Of a stretch of DNA of 64,000 nucleotides, positions 39,668 through 54,318 are shown piece after piece (positions within the stretch are counted from its first letter, which is position 1; each line of letters starts with the position of its first letter). The notes below the pieces were generated by a model. That model was not told the origin of the DNA, did no database searches, and was given only the letters and a program-made list of their open reading frames with translations. The stretch lies in the NCBI RefSeq assembly GCF_014192745.1, contig NZ_JACHYJ010000002.1:310001-374000 (forward strand), read 5' to 3'. This DNA is from Luteimonas sp. RC10 (GTDB taxonomy: Bacteria > Pseudomonadota > Gammaproteobacteria > Xanthomonadales > Xanthomonadaceae). The position numbers and the translations under genes are program-made.

Positions 39668-41089
39668 TCATGCGTCGCCGCCGCGGCCCAGCACGCTGTT
39701 GCGCCGCGCGTAGAGCAGGTAGACCAGGACACCGAACACGTTCCAGGCCAGGAACCACAACTGCGTGCGCTGCGGCAGGCTCCAGAACAGGTAGGTGCAA
39801 CCGAGGATCGCGATCGGGCCGATGACCCAGGCCAGCGGCGCGCGGAACACGCGCGGGCGCTGCGGGTCGCGCACACGCAGCACCAGCATGCACAGCGCGA
39901 CCGCGGTGAAGGCGGCCAGCGTGCCGGCATTGGCGAGCGCTGCGATCTCGTCCAGGCGGGCCACGCCGGCGAGCGCGGCGACCAGCACTGCGGTGAACAG
40001 CGTGATCATCACCGGCGTACCGCGCCGGGCATCGACCTTGGACAGCGCGCGCGGCAGCAGGCCGTCGCGCGACATCACGAAGAACACGCGGCTCTGGCCA
40101 TAGAAGAACGCCAGCAGCACCGTCGGCAGCGCGACCACCGCCGCGCCCGAGACGATGCCAGATGCCGTGCCCTGCCCCAGTTCGCGCATGATCAGCGCCA
40201 GCGGTGCCGGGCTCTGGGCGAACAGCGTGTAGTGCATCGCACCCACCGCCGCCAACGCGACCAGCAGATAGATCACCGTGCAGCCGACCATCGAGCCGAT
40301 GATGCCGATCGACAGGTCACGCTTGGGATTGCGGGTTTCCTCGGCCGCGGTGGAGATCGCATCGAAGCCGTAGAAGGCGAAGAAGATGATCGCCGCGGCC
40401 GCCATCACCCCACGCTCCACGCCATCGCCGCCCATGCTCTTGGCAAAGCCGTGCGGCATGAACGGCTCGAGATTGGCCGCGTCGAAGTGCGGCAGCGCGA
40501 TCGCCACGAACACCGCCAGCGCGACGACCTTGACCACCACCAGGACCGCGTTGAGCGTCGCGCTCTCCTTGGTGCCCACGACCAGCAGGCCGGCGACGGC
40601 GAAGGTGATCAGCACCGCCGGCAGGTTGACCACGCCGCCCGCATGGGGGCCGACCGCGATCGCCTGCGGCACGGTCACGCCGATGCCGGTCAGGAACTCG
40701 ACCACCGAGCCCGACCAGCCGACCGCCACCGCACTCACGACCAGCGAGTACTCCAGGATCAGGCTCCAACCCACGATCCAGGCGATGCCCTCACCGAGCA
40801 CCGCATAGCTGTAGGTGTAGGCGCTGCCGGCGGCCGGCATCATCGTCGACATCTCGGCGTAGGCGAGCGCGGCGCACGCGCAGACCACGCCGGCGACGAG
40901 GAACGACAGCAGCACCGCCGGCCCGGCGAGGTTCGCGCCGACGCCGATCAGGGTATAGATGCCGGTGCCGACGATCGCGCCGATGCCCAGCGCGACCAAG
41001 TGCGGCCAGCCGAGGGTGGGCACCAGCCGGCGGCCCTCCTCGTGCACGGTGATCAGATCGATGTTCTTGCGCCGCAACCAGGCCTGCAT
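39668..41089 (-). CDS. APC-family amino acid permease
   Basis: A 473-residue inner-membrane transporter with 12 or more helices of the amino acid-polyamine-organocation superfamily, nearest the cationic amino acid transporter/YhdG-like group. Features are '[17 protein letters not shown]' in helix 1, '[14 protein letters not shown]' and '[16 protein letters not shown]' in helix 6. The ATG at 41089 is chosen because '[11 protein letters not shown]' is the typical start; the longer frame is not. The substrate is unknown. It is placed 22 bases ahead of miaA. Confidence 0.93.
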   Translation of the reverse strand: MQAWLRRKNIDLITVHEEGRRLVPTLGWPHLVALGIGAIVGTGIYTLIGVGANLAGPAVLLSFLVAGVVCACAALAYAEMSTMMPAAGSAYTYSYAVLGEGIAWIVGWSLILEYSLVVSAVAVGWSGSVVEFLTGIGVTVPQAIAVGPHAGGVVNLPAVLITFAVAGLLVVGTKESATLNAVLVVVKVVALAVFVAIALPHFDAANLEPFMPHGFAKSMGGDGVERGVMAAAAIIFFAFYGFDAISTAAEETRNPKRDLSIGIIGSMVGCTVIYLLVALAAVGAMHYTLFAQSPAPLALIMRELGQGTASGIVSGAAVVALPTVLLAFFYGQSRVFFVMSRDGLLPRALSKVDARRGTPVMITLFTAVLVAALAGVARLDEIAALANAGTLAAFTAVALCMLVLRVRDPQRPRVFRAPLAWVIGPIAILGCTYLFWSLPQRTQLWFLAWNVFGVLVYLLYARRNSVLGRGGDA

Positions 41090-41210
41090 GCGGAAATCCC
41101 CACCCCGAAACGAAGCGCACAGTGTGGGGCATCCCCCGCCCCATTGCGATGTGCGCTGCGGCAGCCGGTCGCAGCCCCCTGCGACGCCGACCCGACGCCG
41201 CCAGCGACGC

Positions 41211-42110
41211 TCAGGCGTCGTCGGGCCACTGGATCGACGGCGCCGCCGTCGCGACCCGCGGGCGCGGCACCGCCGCCACCGCCTGCCAGACCTGCAGCGC
41301 ATCGACGGTCGCCGCGACATCGTGCACGCGCAGCAGCCGGGCGCCGTTCTGGGCGGCGATCAGGTGCGCGGCGACCGACCCGGCGACGCGCTCGGCCGCC
41401 ACCTCGCGCCCGGTCAGCTCGCCGATGCTGCGCTTGCGCGACAGACCGGCCAGCACCGGCACGCCAAGTTCGCCCAGACGCGCGAGTTGCGCCAGCAGCG
41501 CCAGGTTGTGCGCGGTGGTCTTGCCGAAGCCGAAGCCCGGGTCGACGACGATCCGGCGGCGTTCGATGCCGGCCATCTCGGCGGCGAAGATGCGCTCGGC
41601 CAGGAACCGGTGCACCTCGCCGACCACGTCGTCGTACTCGGGCGCGTCCTGCATGCCGCGCGGCTCGCCGAGCATGTGCATCAGCACCACCGGCACGCCG
41701 AGCGCGGCCGCGGTCTCGAGTGCGCCTTCGCGGCGCAGCCCGTAGACATCGTTGATCAGACCCGCGCCGGCCTCGACCGCGGCGCGCATGACCTCGGGCT
41801 TGGAGGTGTCGATGCTGATCGGTAGCGCGGTCTGCGCGACCAACGCCTCGATGACCGGCAGTACCCGCCGCAGTTCTTCATCGACCGGCACCGCATCGGC
41901 GCCAGGCCGGGTCGACTCGCCGCCGATGTCGAGCACGTCGGCGCCCGCCGCCGCCAGCTGCAGGCCGTGCGCGATCGCGGCCTCGGCCGTCGCATGCGCC
42001 CCGCCGTCGGAGAACGAATCGGGGGTGACATTGACGATGCCCATGACCCGCGGGCGGTCGAGCCGCAGGACGCGGCCGTTGCAGTCGAGCTGGGGTGCGG
42101 TGTCGAACAT
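41211..42110 (-). CDS. folP: Dihydropteroate synthase
   Basis: A 299-residue TIM-barrel enzyme that couples p-aminobenzoate to the pterin pyrophosphate in folate synthesis. Both signatures are visible: MGIVNVTPDSFSDGG (near residue 24) and GGESTRPGA (near 62), and the substrate lysine lies in LSRKRSIGEL. It follows ftsH as in E. coli, though a terminator at 42187-42208 lies between, and glmM is not the next gene here. Confidence 0.97.
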   Translation of the reverse strand: MFDTAPQLDCNGRVLRLDRPRVMGIVNVTPDSFSDGGAHATAEAAIAHGLQLAAAGADVLDIGGESTRPGADAVPVDEELRRVLPVIEALVAQTALPISIDTSKPEVMRAAVEAGAGLINDVYGLRREGALETAAALGVPVVLMHMLGEPRGMQDAPEYDDVVGEVHRFLAERIFAAEMAGIERRRIVVDPGFGFGKTTAHNLALLAQLARLGELGVPVLAGLSRKRSIGELTGREVAAERVAGSVAAHLIAAQNGARLLRVHDVAATVDALQVWQAVAAVPRPRVATAAPSIQWPDDA

Positions 42111-42186
42111 GAGGCGTCGGGACTCGGCGTGGAGACGGGGCGTCGATTATCGGACGTCCGGCCTCGCGACGCCGCTCAAGCAAAAC

Positions 42187-42208
42187 GGCACCCGGTCGCC
42201 CGGGTGCC
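42187..42208 (-). terminator. Terminator after ftsH
   Basis: A nine-base stem (GGCACCCGG / CCGGGTGCC, loop of four) followed on the minus strand by GTTTTGC, 38 bases after the ftsH stop and ahead of folP. Confidence 0.8.
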
Positions 42209-42245
42209 GCTGCGTTGAATCACATCTCGTGCGCCAGCCTGACCC

Positions 42246-44174
<1,929 letters not shown>

Positions 44175-44290
44175 GTGATTGTTCGACTCTTCATTAGGTG
44201 GAGCGAGAAAACCGTCGCCACGCCGGCCGATGGTACTACGGCCGCGTGGTGCCGCCGTTCATGGTCCCAAGGCCCGGCAGGCGCGTCCAC

Positions 44291-44917
44291 TCAACGCGGC
44301 CGCTTGCCCTGGGCCAGGGCGTAGACCTCGGGCGAACGCTGCCGGGAGGCGGCCGGCTTGCGGATCGAGAGTTTCTCGTACCGCTGCCGCAGGTCCTTCA
44401 CGTAGGCGTCGAAATCGGTGCCCTGGAACAGCTTGATGAGGAAGGTGCCACCGGTGCGCAGGTGGTCGTCGGCGAACGCCATCGCCAGCTCGGCCAGGTG
44501 CATCGCCCGTGGCTGGTCGACAGCGTCGATACCGCTTTTGTTGGGGGCCATGTCCGACAACACAAGGTCCACCTGCTGGCCACCGAGTGCGGCCTCGAGT
44601 GCGGCCAGCACCGCATCCTCGCGGAAATCGCCATGCAGGAACTCGACCCCGGCCAGCGACGGCATCTCCAGGATGTCGAGCGCGATCACCCGCCCGCTGT
44701 CGCCCAAGGCCTGCCGGACCCACTGCGACCAGCCGCCGGGCGCCGCGCCCAGATCGACGACGACCATGCCCGGCTTGAGCAGCCGGCTGCGCTCGACCAG
44801 TTCCTCGAGCTTGTACGCCGCACGCGAGCGTAGCCCCTCGGCCTGCGCCTTCTTCACGTAGGGGTCGGAGAAATGTTCTTTCAGCCAGCGCTGGCTGCTT
44901 TTGCTGCGGGAGGCCAT
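44291..44917 (-). CDS. rlmE: 23S rRNA (uridine-2'-O)-methyltransferase RlmE
   Basis: A 208-residue SAM-dependent enzyme (FtsJ/RrmJ) that methylates U2552 in the A-loop of 23S rRNA. Motif I is [13 protein letters not shown], and '[18 protein letters not shown]' and '[10 protein letters not shown]' carry the catalytic Asp and Lys. It is divergent from yhbY, which shares the 83-base gap, and upstream of ftsH. All three are linked to ribosome assembly or heat shock in E. coli in the same arrangement. Confidence 0.97.
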   Translation of the reverse strand: MASRSKSSQRWLKEHFSDPYVKKAQAEGLRSRAAYKLEELVERSRLLKPGMVVVDLGAAPGGWSQWVRQALGDSGRVIALDILEMPSLAGVEFLHGDFREDAVLAALEAALGGQQVDLVLSDMAPNKSGIDAVDQPRAMHLAELAMAFADDHLRTGGTFLIKLFQGTDFDAYVKDLRQRYEKLSIRKPAASRQRSPEVYALAQGKRPR

Positions 44918-45000
44918 TGCCGGCTCGGTCGGGCTGAACGGAGGACGCGAACGGCCATGATATCCTGCGGGCCGTTTTCATTCCTGCGACCGGTTCATCC

Positions 45001-45306
45001 ATGAGTAACGTCCTGACCGCTGCCCAGACCCGTTTTCTGCGCGGCCAGGCCCATGGCATCAAGGCCATGTTGCAGGTGGGCGGCAAGGGCATCACCGATG
45101 CGCTGGTCGCCGAGATCGATGCCGCGCTCGAGCATCACGAACTGATCAAGGTGAAGGTCGGGGCCGCCGACCGCGAGGCTCGCGACGCGATGATCGCCGA
45201 ACTGGCCGAGCGTACGGCCAGCGCGCTGGTCCAGCGCATCGGCCATGTCGCCGTGCTCTACCGGCAGAGCCGCGACCGTCGCCAGATCGTGCTGCCGCGG
45301 GCCTGA
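45001..45306 (+). CDS. yhbY: Ribosome assembly RNA-binding protein YhbY
   Basis: A 101-residue CRM-domain protein that binds pre-50S ribosomal RNA. The GxxG-type loop (GGKGIT) and 'ALEHHELIKVKVG' are the family features. It is divergent from rlmE, an arrangement kept from E. coli, and is followed 15 bases later by the Mth938-like gene. Confidence 0.96.
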   Translation: MSNVLTAAQTRFLRGQAHGIKAMLQVGGKGITDALVAEIDAALEHHELIKVKVGAADREARDAMIAELAERTASALVQRIGHVAVLYRQSRDRRQIVLPRA

Positions 45307-45321
45307 GCGCCCGCTTCGCCG

Positions 45322-45705
45322 ATGCAGCTCAGCCTCGAAACGCCCGACTTCGACTACGTCCTGCGCGGCGCGGACGGCAGCAGCGCGCGGGTCAACGATC
45401 GCCAGCTGACCCGCAGCTTCATCGTCGCACCGCGTGCGCTGGTCGAGGACTGGCCCGCCACCTCGGTGCGCACGCTCGACCTCGACGCCCTCGCCCCGGT
45501 GCTGGCACTTGAGCCCGAAGTGATCCTGCTGGGCACCGGCGCTCGCCAGGCGTTTCCGCCGGCCGCAACGATGGCCGCCTGCCTGTCGCGCGGCGTCGGC
45601 CTGGAAGCGATGACCAATGCCGCCGCAGCCCGCACCTTCAATGTGCTCGCGGGCGAAGGCCGGCGGGTGGTGGCGGCCTTCGTGCTGGAGGGCGGCGCGT
45701 CGTGA
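45322..45705 (+). CDS. Mth938-like domain protein (XCC1710 type)
   Basis: A 127-residue protein of the Mth938/DUF498 fold. The central 'PEVILLGTGARQAFPP' and 'VGLEAMTNAAAARTFNVLAGEGRRVVAAFVLE' are typical. The family includes XCC1710 of Xanthomonas, solved by structural genomics, and human NDUFAF3, but the bacterial role is unknown. It follows yhbY by 15 bases on the same strand and may be co-transcribed. Confidence 0.9.
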   Translation: MQLSLETPDFDYVLRGADGSSARVNDRQLTRSFIVAPRALVEDWPATSVRTLDLDALAPVLALEPEVILLGTGARQAFPPAATMAACLSRGVGLEAMTNAAAARTFNVLAGEGRRVVAAFVLEGGAS

Positions 45706-45779
45706 TCGCTGATTCGATGTCAGCGGCGCACCGCTGACGTCGACGCATCACGCCTTCACGCCTGCCCCATGACGCCGGC

Positions 45780-46505
45780 TCATCGCGCCGGCAGATACGA
45801 CAACGGATCGACCGGCTTGCCGTTGTAGCGAATCTCGAAGTGCAGCATGTCGCGGGCGGCGCCGCTGCGGCCCATCTCGGCGATCTGCTGTCCGGCGCGG
45901 ACGCGCTCGCCCTCGTTGACCCGGCGGGTGCGATTGTGGCCGTAGGCCGACAGCCACTGCTCGTCGTGCTTGACGATGATCAACTCGCCGTAGCCGACCA
46001 GGCCCGAGCCGGAATAGACCACGACGCCATCGGCCGCCGCGCGGACCGGCTGTCCGCCAGTGCCGGCGATGTCGATGCCCTGCTTGGTGGGTTCGTTGGC
46101 GACGTAGCGCGCGATCAACTGCCCGTCGGTCGGCCATTGCCACTGGAATGGGCTGCGCGCCGGTGGCGGCGCGGGCGGCTGCGGCGCCGACTGGGTCGGC
46201 TGCACCGGCTGGCGCGTGCCGCCCGACGACGCGGCGACGGACCCGCCGCGTCCGCCCGGATACAGGCGCAGCCGCTGGCCGGGATAGATGGTGTACGGCG
46301 GCGGGATGCTGTTCCAGGTCGCCAGGTCCAGGACGCTGATGCCGTTGTTTGACGCGATGCGGTACAGCGTGTCGCCACGCTGCACGACCACGCTCTGCCC
46401 CGGCTTCGGGGTCGAGGTGCGCGCCGCGCCACCCTCGCGCACTACCCGACTGCTGCCGCAGCCGACGAGCAGCAAGGCCGTCAACACCAGTACCACGATC
46501 CTCAT
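45780..46505 (-). CDS. nlpD: NlpD-like lipoprotein with LysM and degenerate M23 domain
   Basis: A 241-residue outer-membrane lipoprotein (lipobox LLVGC, cysteine near residue 16). A LysM domain at about 40-85 (VVQRGDTLYRIASNNG) binds peptidoglycan, a Pro-rich linker follows, then an M23/LytM domain. The LytM active-site histidine is missing: the first ligand position reads KQGIDI and the last motif is LHFEIR in place of HxH. That pattern marks amidase activators such as NlpD and EnvC rather than active endopeptidases. Its start overlaps the yqaA stop (ATGA). Confidence 0.93.
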   Translation of the reverse strand: MRIVVLVLTALLLVGCGSSRVVREGGAARTSTPKPGQSVVVQRGDTLYRIASNNGISVLDLATWNSIPPPYTIYPGQRLRLYPGGRGGSVAASSGGTRQPVQPTQSAPQPPAPPPARSPFQWQWPTDGQLIARYVANEPTKQGIDIAGTGGQPVRAAADGVVVYSGSGLVGYGELIIVKHDEQWLSAYGHNRTRRVNEGERVRAGQQIAEMGRSGAARDMLHFEIRYNGKPVDPLSYLPAR

Positions 46506-47086
46506 CGGCGAAACTCCATCCAGACCAGTCCGACTGCGACTAGGCCGACCATCAGCCAGCCCAGCCATTCGATGTAGCGCCGCAGGATCGGCTCCACACG
46601 CGGGCCGCCCCAGGCCATCAGCCCGGCGACGAGGAAGAACCGCGCGCCGCGCCCCACCAGCGAGCCGGCGATGAACGGTAACAGCCCCACGCCGAGCGAA
46701 CCCGACGCAATCGTGAATACCTTGTACGGAATCGGCGTGAAGGCAGCGAGGAAAACGAACACGAAGCCATGACGCAGAAACAGCGCCTGGATCTCCTCGA
46801 ACGCCGGCTGCCAGCCCATTCGCACGATCCATGGCCAGACGAGATCCAGCGCGTAATGGCCGATGACGTAGCCCAGCAGGCCACCGACGACCGAACCGAG
46901 GGTGCACAGCAGCGCGTAACGCCACCACTTCCGAGGCTGCGCCAGCGCCATCGGCGCGAGCATGACATCGGGCGGAATCGGGAACACCACCGATTCGGCG
47001 GCGCTCATGAAGGTGAGATAGCGCGGCGCATGACGATGCCGGGCCCAGGACAACACGCGCTCGTAGAGCGCCTCGAACAGCCGCAT
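46502..47086 (-). CDS. YqaA/DedA-like membrane protein
   Basis: A 194-residue inner-membrane protein of the SNARE-associated (DedA/VTT) superfamily, YqaA type. It has about five hydrophobic segments and the re-entrant motifs 'FPIPPDVMLAPMALA' and 'FTPIPYKVFTIASG'. Related proteins move or scramble lipids such as undecaprenyl phosphate. It overlaps pcm by one base and nlpD by four bases, so it is embedded in the surE-pcm-nlpD operon. Confidence 0.9.
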   Translation of the reverse strand: MRLFEALYERVLSWARHRHAPRYLTFMSAAESVVFPIPPDVMLAPMALAQPRKWWRYALLCTLGSVVGGLLGYVIGHYALDLVWPWIVRMGWQPAFEEIQALFLRHGFVFVFLAAFTPIPYKVFTIASGSLGVGLLPFIAGSLVGRGARFFLVAGLMAWGGPRVEPILRRYIEWLGWLMVGLVAVGLVWMEFRR

Positions 47087-47781
47087 CAGTCGATGTACCC
47101 CGAAAGCAACGGCACGAACGCCACCGCGGCGACATCCTGCTGCACGAGCCGGCCGTCGGCCTGCTTGTGCAGCACCAGCAGCCGCTGCGCACCCGCCGCG
47201 CCGACCGGCGCGACCAGCGTGCCGCCGTCCGCGAGCTGCGCGGTCAATGCCTCGACCAGCGCAGGGCCGGCCGCCGTGACCACGATGCCGTCGAACGGGC
47301 CGTTCTCCGGCCAGCCGATACGACCGTCGTCATGCTTGCTGCGGACATTGAGGCCGAGCGAGCGGAAGCGCTTGCGCGCCACGCGCAGCAGCTCGCCAAT
47401 CCGCTCGACCGTGTGCACCTCGATACCCAGCGCGGCAAGGATCGTGGCCTGGTAGCCCGAGCCGGTCCCCACTTCGAGCACCTTGCGCGGCATGCCGTTG
47501 GCCAGCAGCGCTTCGGTCATGCGCGCGACCACCCAGGGTTGGGAGATCGTCTGGCCGTGCCCGATCGGCAGCGCGGTGTCTTCGTAGGCGCGGGTCGCCA
47601 GCGCCTCGTCGACGAACAGATGCCGGGGCACGGTGCGGATCGCGTTGAGCACGCGCTCGTCGGAAATCCCGCCCCCCGGATGCGCGCCATCGCGCAGTCG
47701 CTCGATCAGGCGATCGCGCACGCGCTGCGAGGTCATGCCCACGCCCAATGCCTCGGGTTGCAGCCGCAGGCGCGCCATCAT
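47086..47781 (-). CDS. pcm: Protein-L-isoaspartate O-methyltransferase
   Basis: A 231-residue SAM-dependent enzyme that starts repair of isoaspartyl residues in aged proteins. The SAM site is [15 protein letters not shown] and '[15 protein letters not shown]' is the substrate motif. Two ATG codons in tandem (47781 and 47778) overlap the surE stop; the first gives the ATGA overlap. It is in the usual place after surE. Confidence 0.96.
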   Translation of the reverse strand: MMARLRLQPEALGVGMTSQRVRDRLIERLRDGAHPGGGISDERVLNAIRTVPRHLFVDEALATRAYEDTALPIGHGQTISQPWVVARMTEALLANGMPRKVLEVGTGSGYQATILAALGIEVHTVERIGELLRVARKRFRSLGLNVRSKHDDGRIGWPENGPFDGIVVTAAGPALVEALTAQLADGGTLVAPVGAAGAQRLLVLHKQADGRLVQQDVAAVAFVPLLSGYID

Positions 47782-48560
47782 GCCTGCGTCGCCCGGAGCC
47801 CGGCCTCCAGCCCACCGACCCAGTTGGCGACATGCTCGAGCGCCTGGTAACGGGTGAGGTCGACATGGATCGGGCTGATCGAGATATGCCGCGTGCGCAC
47901 GGCATGGAAATCGGTGCCGGGGCCGGCGTCCTGTTCCGGGCCGGCGGCGCCGATCCACCAGAACGTCCGCCCGCGCGGGTCGACGATCGGCGTGCAGCCT
48001 TCGGCGCGGTGGCGATTGCCCAGCCGCGTGACCTCGAAGCCTGCGAGGGCGTCCCAGGCGACATCGGGCACATTGACGTTGAGGATCGTGTCGGCCGGCA
48101 GCGGATCGGCCTTGAGCCGGGCGACGATCTCGACTGCGGCGCGCGCGGCGGTTTCGTAGTGGCGCCCGTCGTGATGGGACGTGACCAGCGACATCGCGAC
48201 CGCCGGCAGCCCGCAGAAGCGGCCTTCCATCGCCGCGGCGACAGTGCCCGAATAGATGACGTCATCACCGAGGTTGGCGGTGTTGTTGATGCCCGACACG
48301 ACGATGTCGGGTTCGCGATCAAGGAGGCCGGTCATCGCCACATGCACGCAGTCGGTCGGCGTGCCATGGACCCGCCAGGTCGTCTCGTCGAGCTGCACCA
48401 CGCGCAGCGGCAGGTCGAGCGTGAGCGAGTTGCTGGCCCCGGACCGGTCGCGGTCGGGGGCGACGATCAGCACCTCGTGCCCCGCATCGCGCAGCCCCTG
48501 GGCGAGGATCCGGATGCCCGGTGCGTCGACGCCGTCGTCGTTGCTGACCAGTACGCGCAT
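47778..48560 (-). CDS. surE: 5'/3'-nucleotidase SurE
   Basis: A 260-residue metal-dependent nucleotidase that removes phosphate from nucleoside monophosphates. The metal site [10 protein letters not shown] (residues 6-15, D8 and D9) and '[26 protein letters not shown]' are intact. ATG at 48560 is the family start; the longer frame runs into the divergent smr gene. It heads surE-pcm-yqaA-nlpD, with all junctions overlapping. Confidence 0.97.
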   Translation of the reverse strand: MRVLVSNDDGVDAPGIRILAQGLRDAGHEVLIVAPDRDRSGASNSLTLDLPLRVVQLDETTWRVHGTPTDCVHVAMTGLLDREPDIVVSGINNTANLGDDVIYSGTVAAAMEGRFCGLPAVAMSLVTSHHDGRHYETAARAAVEIVARLKADPLPADTILNVNVPDVAWDALAGFEVTRLGNRHRAEGCTPIVDPRGRTFWWIGAAGPEQDAGPGTDFHAVRTRHISISPIHVDLTRYQALEHVANWVGGLEAGLRATQA

Positions 48561-48683
48561 GAACGTTTCCGAAAGCCCCCTGCGGTTGGCGAAGCGGACA
48601 TGATAACGGATGCGTCCTACGCGCCCCAGCTTGCGCGGGCGCACGATCCTGCGCATGACCCGCGTCCGCGCTACGCTGGCGCC

Positions 48684-49229
48684 ATGAGCCGCAACCACGA
48701 CGCGCCCGACGACGACGACGCCGCGCTGTTCCGCGCCGCCATCGGCGCGGTGCGCGAACTGCCCAGCGCGCCGCCACCGCCACAGGCGCCCCGCCCGCGC
48801 CCGGCCACGCGCATGGCCGAGCGCGACGACGAGGAGGCGCGCAGCGAGTTCCGGCAGCTGCTCGATGGTCCGCTGCTGCAGGGCGGCGACGCGATGCAGT
48901 ACCGCCGCGACGATGTGCCTGCACGCGTACTGCGCCGGCTCGGCCGCGGCGAATATGCGGCACAGGAGGAACTGGATCTGCACCATGCCGACGCCGCGCA
49001 GGCGACGGCGCTGTTGCGGCTGTTCCTGCGCGACGCGGTCGATGCCGGCGTGGGCTGCGTGCGCATCGTGCATGGCAAGGGGATGAATTCCTCGCCCGAC
49101 GCGCCGGTCATCAAGAATCTGGTCGATCGCTTGCTGCGCCAGCGCGGCGACGTGCTCGCGTTCCACAGCGCGCCGGGCGCGCAAGGCGGCACTGGCGCGG
49201 TGCTGGTGCTGCTGCGCCCGCGGCGCTGA
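48684..49229 (+). CDS. Smr domain protein
   Basis: A 181-residue protein with a disordered acidic N-terminus and a C-terminal Smr (small MutS-related) domain of about 85 residues. The motifs are LDLHH (in place of LDLHG) and HGKGM, which form the active region of Smr nucleases in YdaL/SmrA-type proteins. ATG at 48684 is chosen; it is divergent from surE across 123 bases. It probably nicks DNA or cleaves RNA, the latter as reported for ribosome-rescue SmrB. Confidence 0.92.
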   Translation: MSRNHDAPDDDDAALFRAAIGAVRELPSAPPPPQAPRPRPATRMAERDDEEARSEFRQLLDGPLLQGGDAMQYRRDDVPARVLRRLGRGEYAAQEELDLHHADAAQATALLRLFLRDAVDAGVGCVRIVHGKGMNSSPDAPVIKNLVDRLLRQRGDVLAFHSAPGAQGGTGAVLVLLRPRR

Positions 49230-49303
49230 CCGTTGACCAATAGACGGCGCCCAGACCGAGGTCATTGCTGATGATCTCATCCTCTCTCGATTTCACGACT
49301 GCA

Positions 49304-49473
49304 GTCCCACTTCGGTGGGACAGCGGCCTGCCGGCCGGAAGCCGCTTCCCCCTCGGTCAAGGCTTCCTGCCTTGACTCGGGCGCGCGCCATCCATGGCGC
49401 GCTCAACGCGGCCACCAGCTGACAATCCGCTGCTGCGGACGTTTGCAATGCAAGTGCGTTGAACGCCGCAAAC
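49304..49473. other. Candidate structured RNA: six consecutive hairpins
   Basis: Read on the plus strand: GTCCCAC-TTCG-GTGGGAC (49304-49321, a C(UUCG)G tetraloop), AGCGGC/GCCGCT (49322-49346), GTCAAGG/CCTTGAC (49356-49376), GCGCGCCA-TCCA-TGGCGCGC (49383-49402), TCCGC-TGCT-GCGGA (49426-49439), and GTTTGC/GCAAAC around a smaller GCG/CGC stem (49441-49473). Stems this dense and this evenly spaced are unusual for plain intergenic DNA. It may be a noncoding RNA, a 3'-UTR structure of smr, or a dispersed repeat; sequence alone does not decide. Confidence 0.45.
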
Positions 49474-49492
49474 CGATCAAGACCCAAAAGAA

Positions 49493-49514
49493 GGGCCGCA
49501 ATCGCTTGCGGCCC
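49493..49514 (-). terminator. Rho-independent terminator of lon
   Basis: Nine-base stem GGGCCGCAA / TTGCGGCCC with a tetraloop; on the minus strand it is followed by TTCTTTTGGG, 27 bases after the lon stop. Confidence 0.88.
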
Positions 49515-49540
49515 TCCTTCGGTGCGGCATTGCGCGGGCG

Positions 49541-52000
<2,460 letters not shown>

Positions 52001-52128
52001 GGGGGGTTCCTTGAAAGATCGCGTCCGGCCGGCGGCGCCGGCCCGGCGACCGGACGAGGCCGCCTGGGGCCAGTCGTTTATGGGGCGCGCGGGCGCCGGA
52101 TGCAAGCGGGTCGCCCCGCCCCACGCGA

Positions 52129-52159
52129 AAGCGCCGCGATCGGACCGATCGCGGCGCTT
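52129..52159 (-). terminator. Terminator after clpX
   Basis: A perfect inverted repeat of about 14 bases per arm (AAGCGCCGCGATCG mirrored) centred at 52144, with TTTCGCG after it on the minus strand. A second GC-rich inverted repeat, ggaacg/cgttcc, lies directly after the clpX stop. Confidence 0.8.
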
Positions 52160-52231
52160 CGTGGCGGCCTTGGGGCGGGCCCCGCAGCTGAACGGCGCGG
52201 GGCCCGGAACGTTTCGTTCCGGGCGCTGCGG

Positions 52232-53521
<1,290 letters not shown>

Positions 53522-53633
53522 GCCTTCGCCAAATCAGTATTGCGGTTACGTTTCGAGAATAGCACAGCGTCCGGCACCGCCCTCATGGGCGGTCCCGGCG
53601 CTTGCATGCCTGATGAATCAATGACTTGGAACG

Positions 53634-54260
53634 TCAGGCGGGGGTGATCGTCTCGTCGGGACGGCGCTCGAGCACCTGGTCGACCAGGCCATACTCGCGC
53701 GCGGCCTGTGCGCTCTTGAAGTTGTCGCGCTCGGTGTCGCGCGCGATCGTCTCGAACGGCTGGCCGGTGTGCTGAGCCATGATCTCGTTCAGACGCTGCT
53801 TCATCGACAGGATTTCCTTGGCATGGATATCGATGTCGGTGGCCTGGCCCTGGAAGCCGCCCAGCGGCTGGTGGATCATCACCCGCGAGTTCGGCAGCGC
53901 GTAGCGCTTGCCCGCCGCGCCCGAGGCCAGCAGCAAGGCGCCCATGCTGGCCGCCTGGCCGACGCAGATCGTGCTCACGTCCGGCTTGATGAACTGCATG
54001 GTGTCGTAGATCGCCATGCCGGCGGTGACCACGCCGCCGGGCGAGTTGATGTACAGGTTGATGTCCTTCTCGGGGTTCTCCGCCTCGAGGAACAGCAACT
54101 GGGCCACGATCACGTTGGCCATGTGGTCGTCGATGCCGCCGACCAGGAAGATCACGCGCTCCTTCAACAGGCGCGAGTAGATGTCGTACGCGCGTTCGCC
54201 GCGGCTGGTCTGTTCGACCACCATCGGCACCAGGTTGAGGGCTTTGGTTTCGATGCTCAT
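53634..54260 (-). CDS. clpP: ATP-dependent Clp protease proteolytic subunit ClpP
   Basis: A 208-residue serine peptidase that forms the double heptameric chamber. The catalytic S105 (GQAASMGA) and H130 (VMIHQPLGG) are visible, with the aspartate in the 'ARDTERDNF' region. ATG at 54260 ([31 protein letters not shown] type start) is the family start. It lies 58 bases after tig and ahead of clpX. Confidence 0.98.
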   Translation of the reverse strand: MSIETKALNLVPMVVEQTSRGERAYDIYSRLLKERVIFLVGGIDDHMANVIVAQLLFLEAENPEKDINLYINSPGGVVTAGMAIYDTMQFIKPDVSTICVGQAASMGALLLASGAAGKRYALPNSRVMIHQPLGGFQGQATDIDIHAKEILSMKQRLNEIMAQHTGQPFETIARDTERDNFKSAQAAREYGLVDQVLERRPDETITPA

Positions 54261-54318
54261 CAATCGTTCCGTGTCGGAGGGACGTCCGGCCCCGTTGGGC
54301 CGGACGGACGGACGCCGC

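Larger units (their letters stand above)
49230..49540. other. Intergenic region with hairpin cluster and lon terminator
   Basis: 311 bases between the smr stop and the lon stop (convergent genes). It contains a run of six hairpins at 49304-49473 and the lon terminator at 49493-49514. No protein-coding gene is supported; two short minus-strand frames crossing the hairpins lack ribosome sites. Confidence 0.75.

Noticed and set aside
49111-49487. Two short minus-strand frames across the hairpin cluster
   Set aside because: No ribosome site, coding text follows the hairpins, and one overlaps the smr gene. The structure explains the sequence better than a protein.
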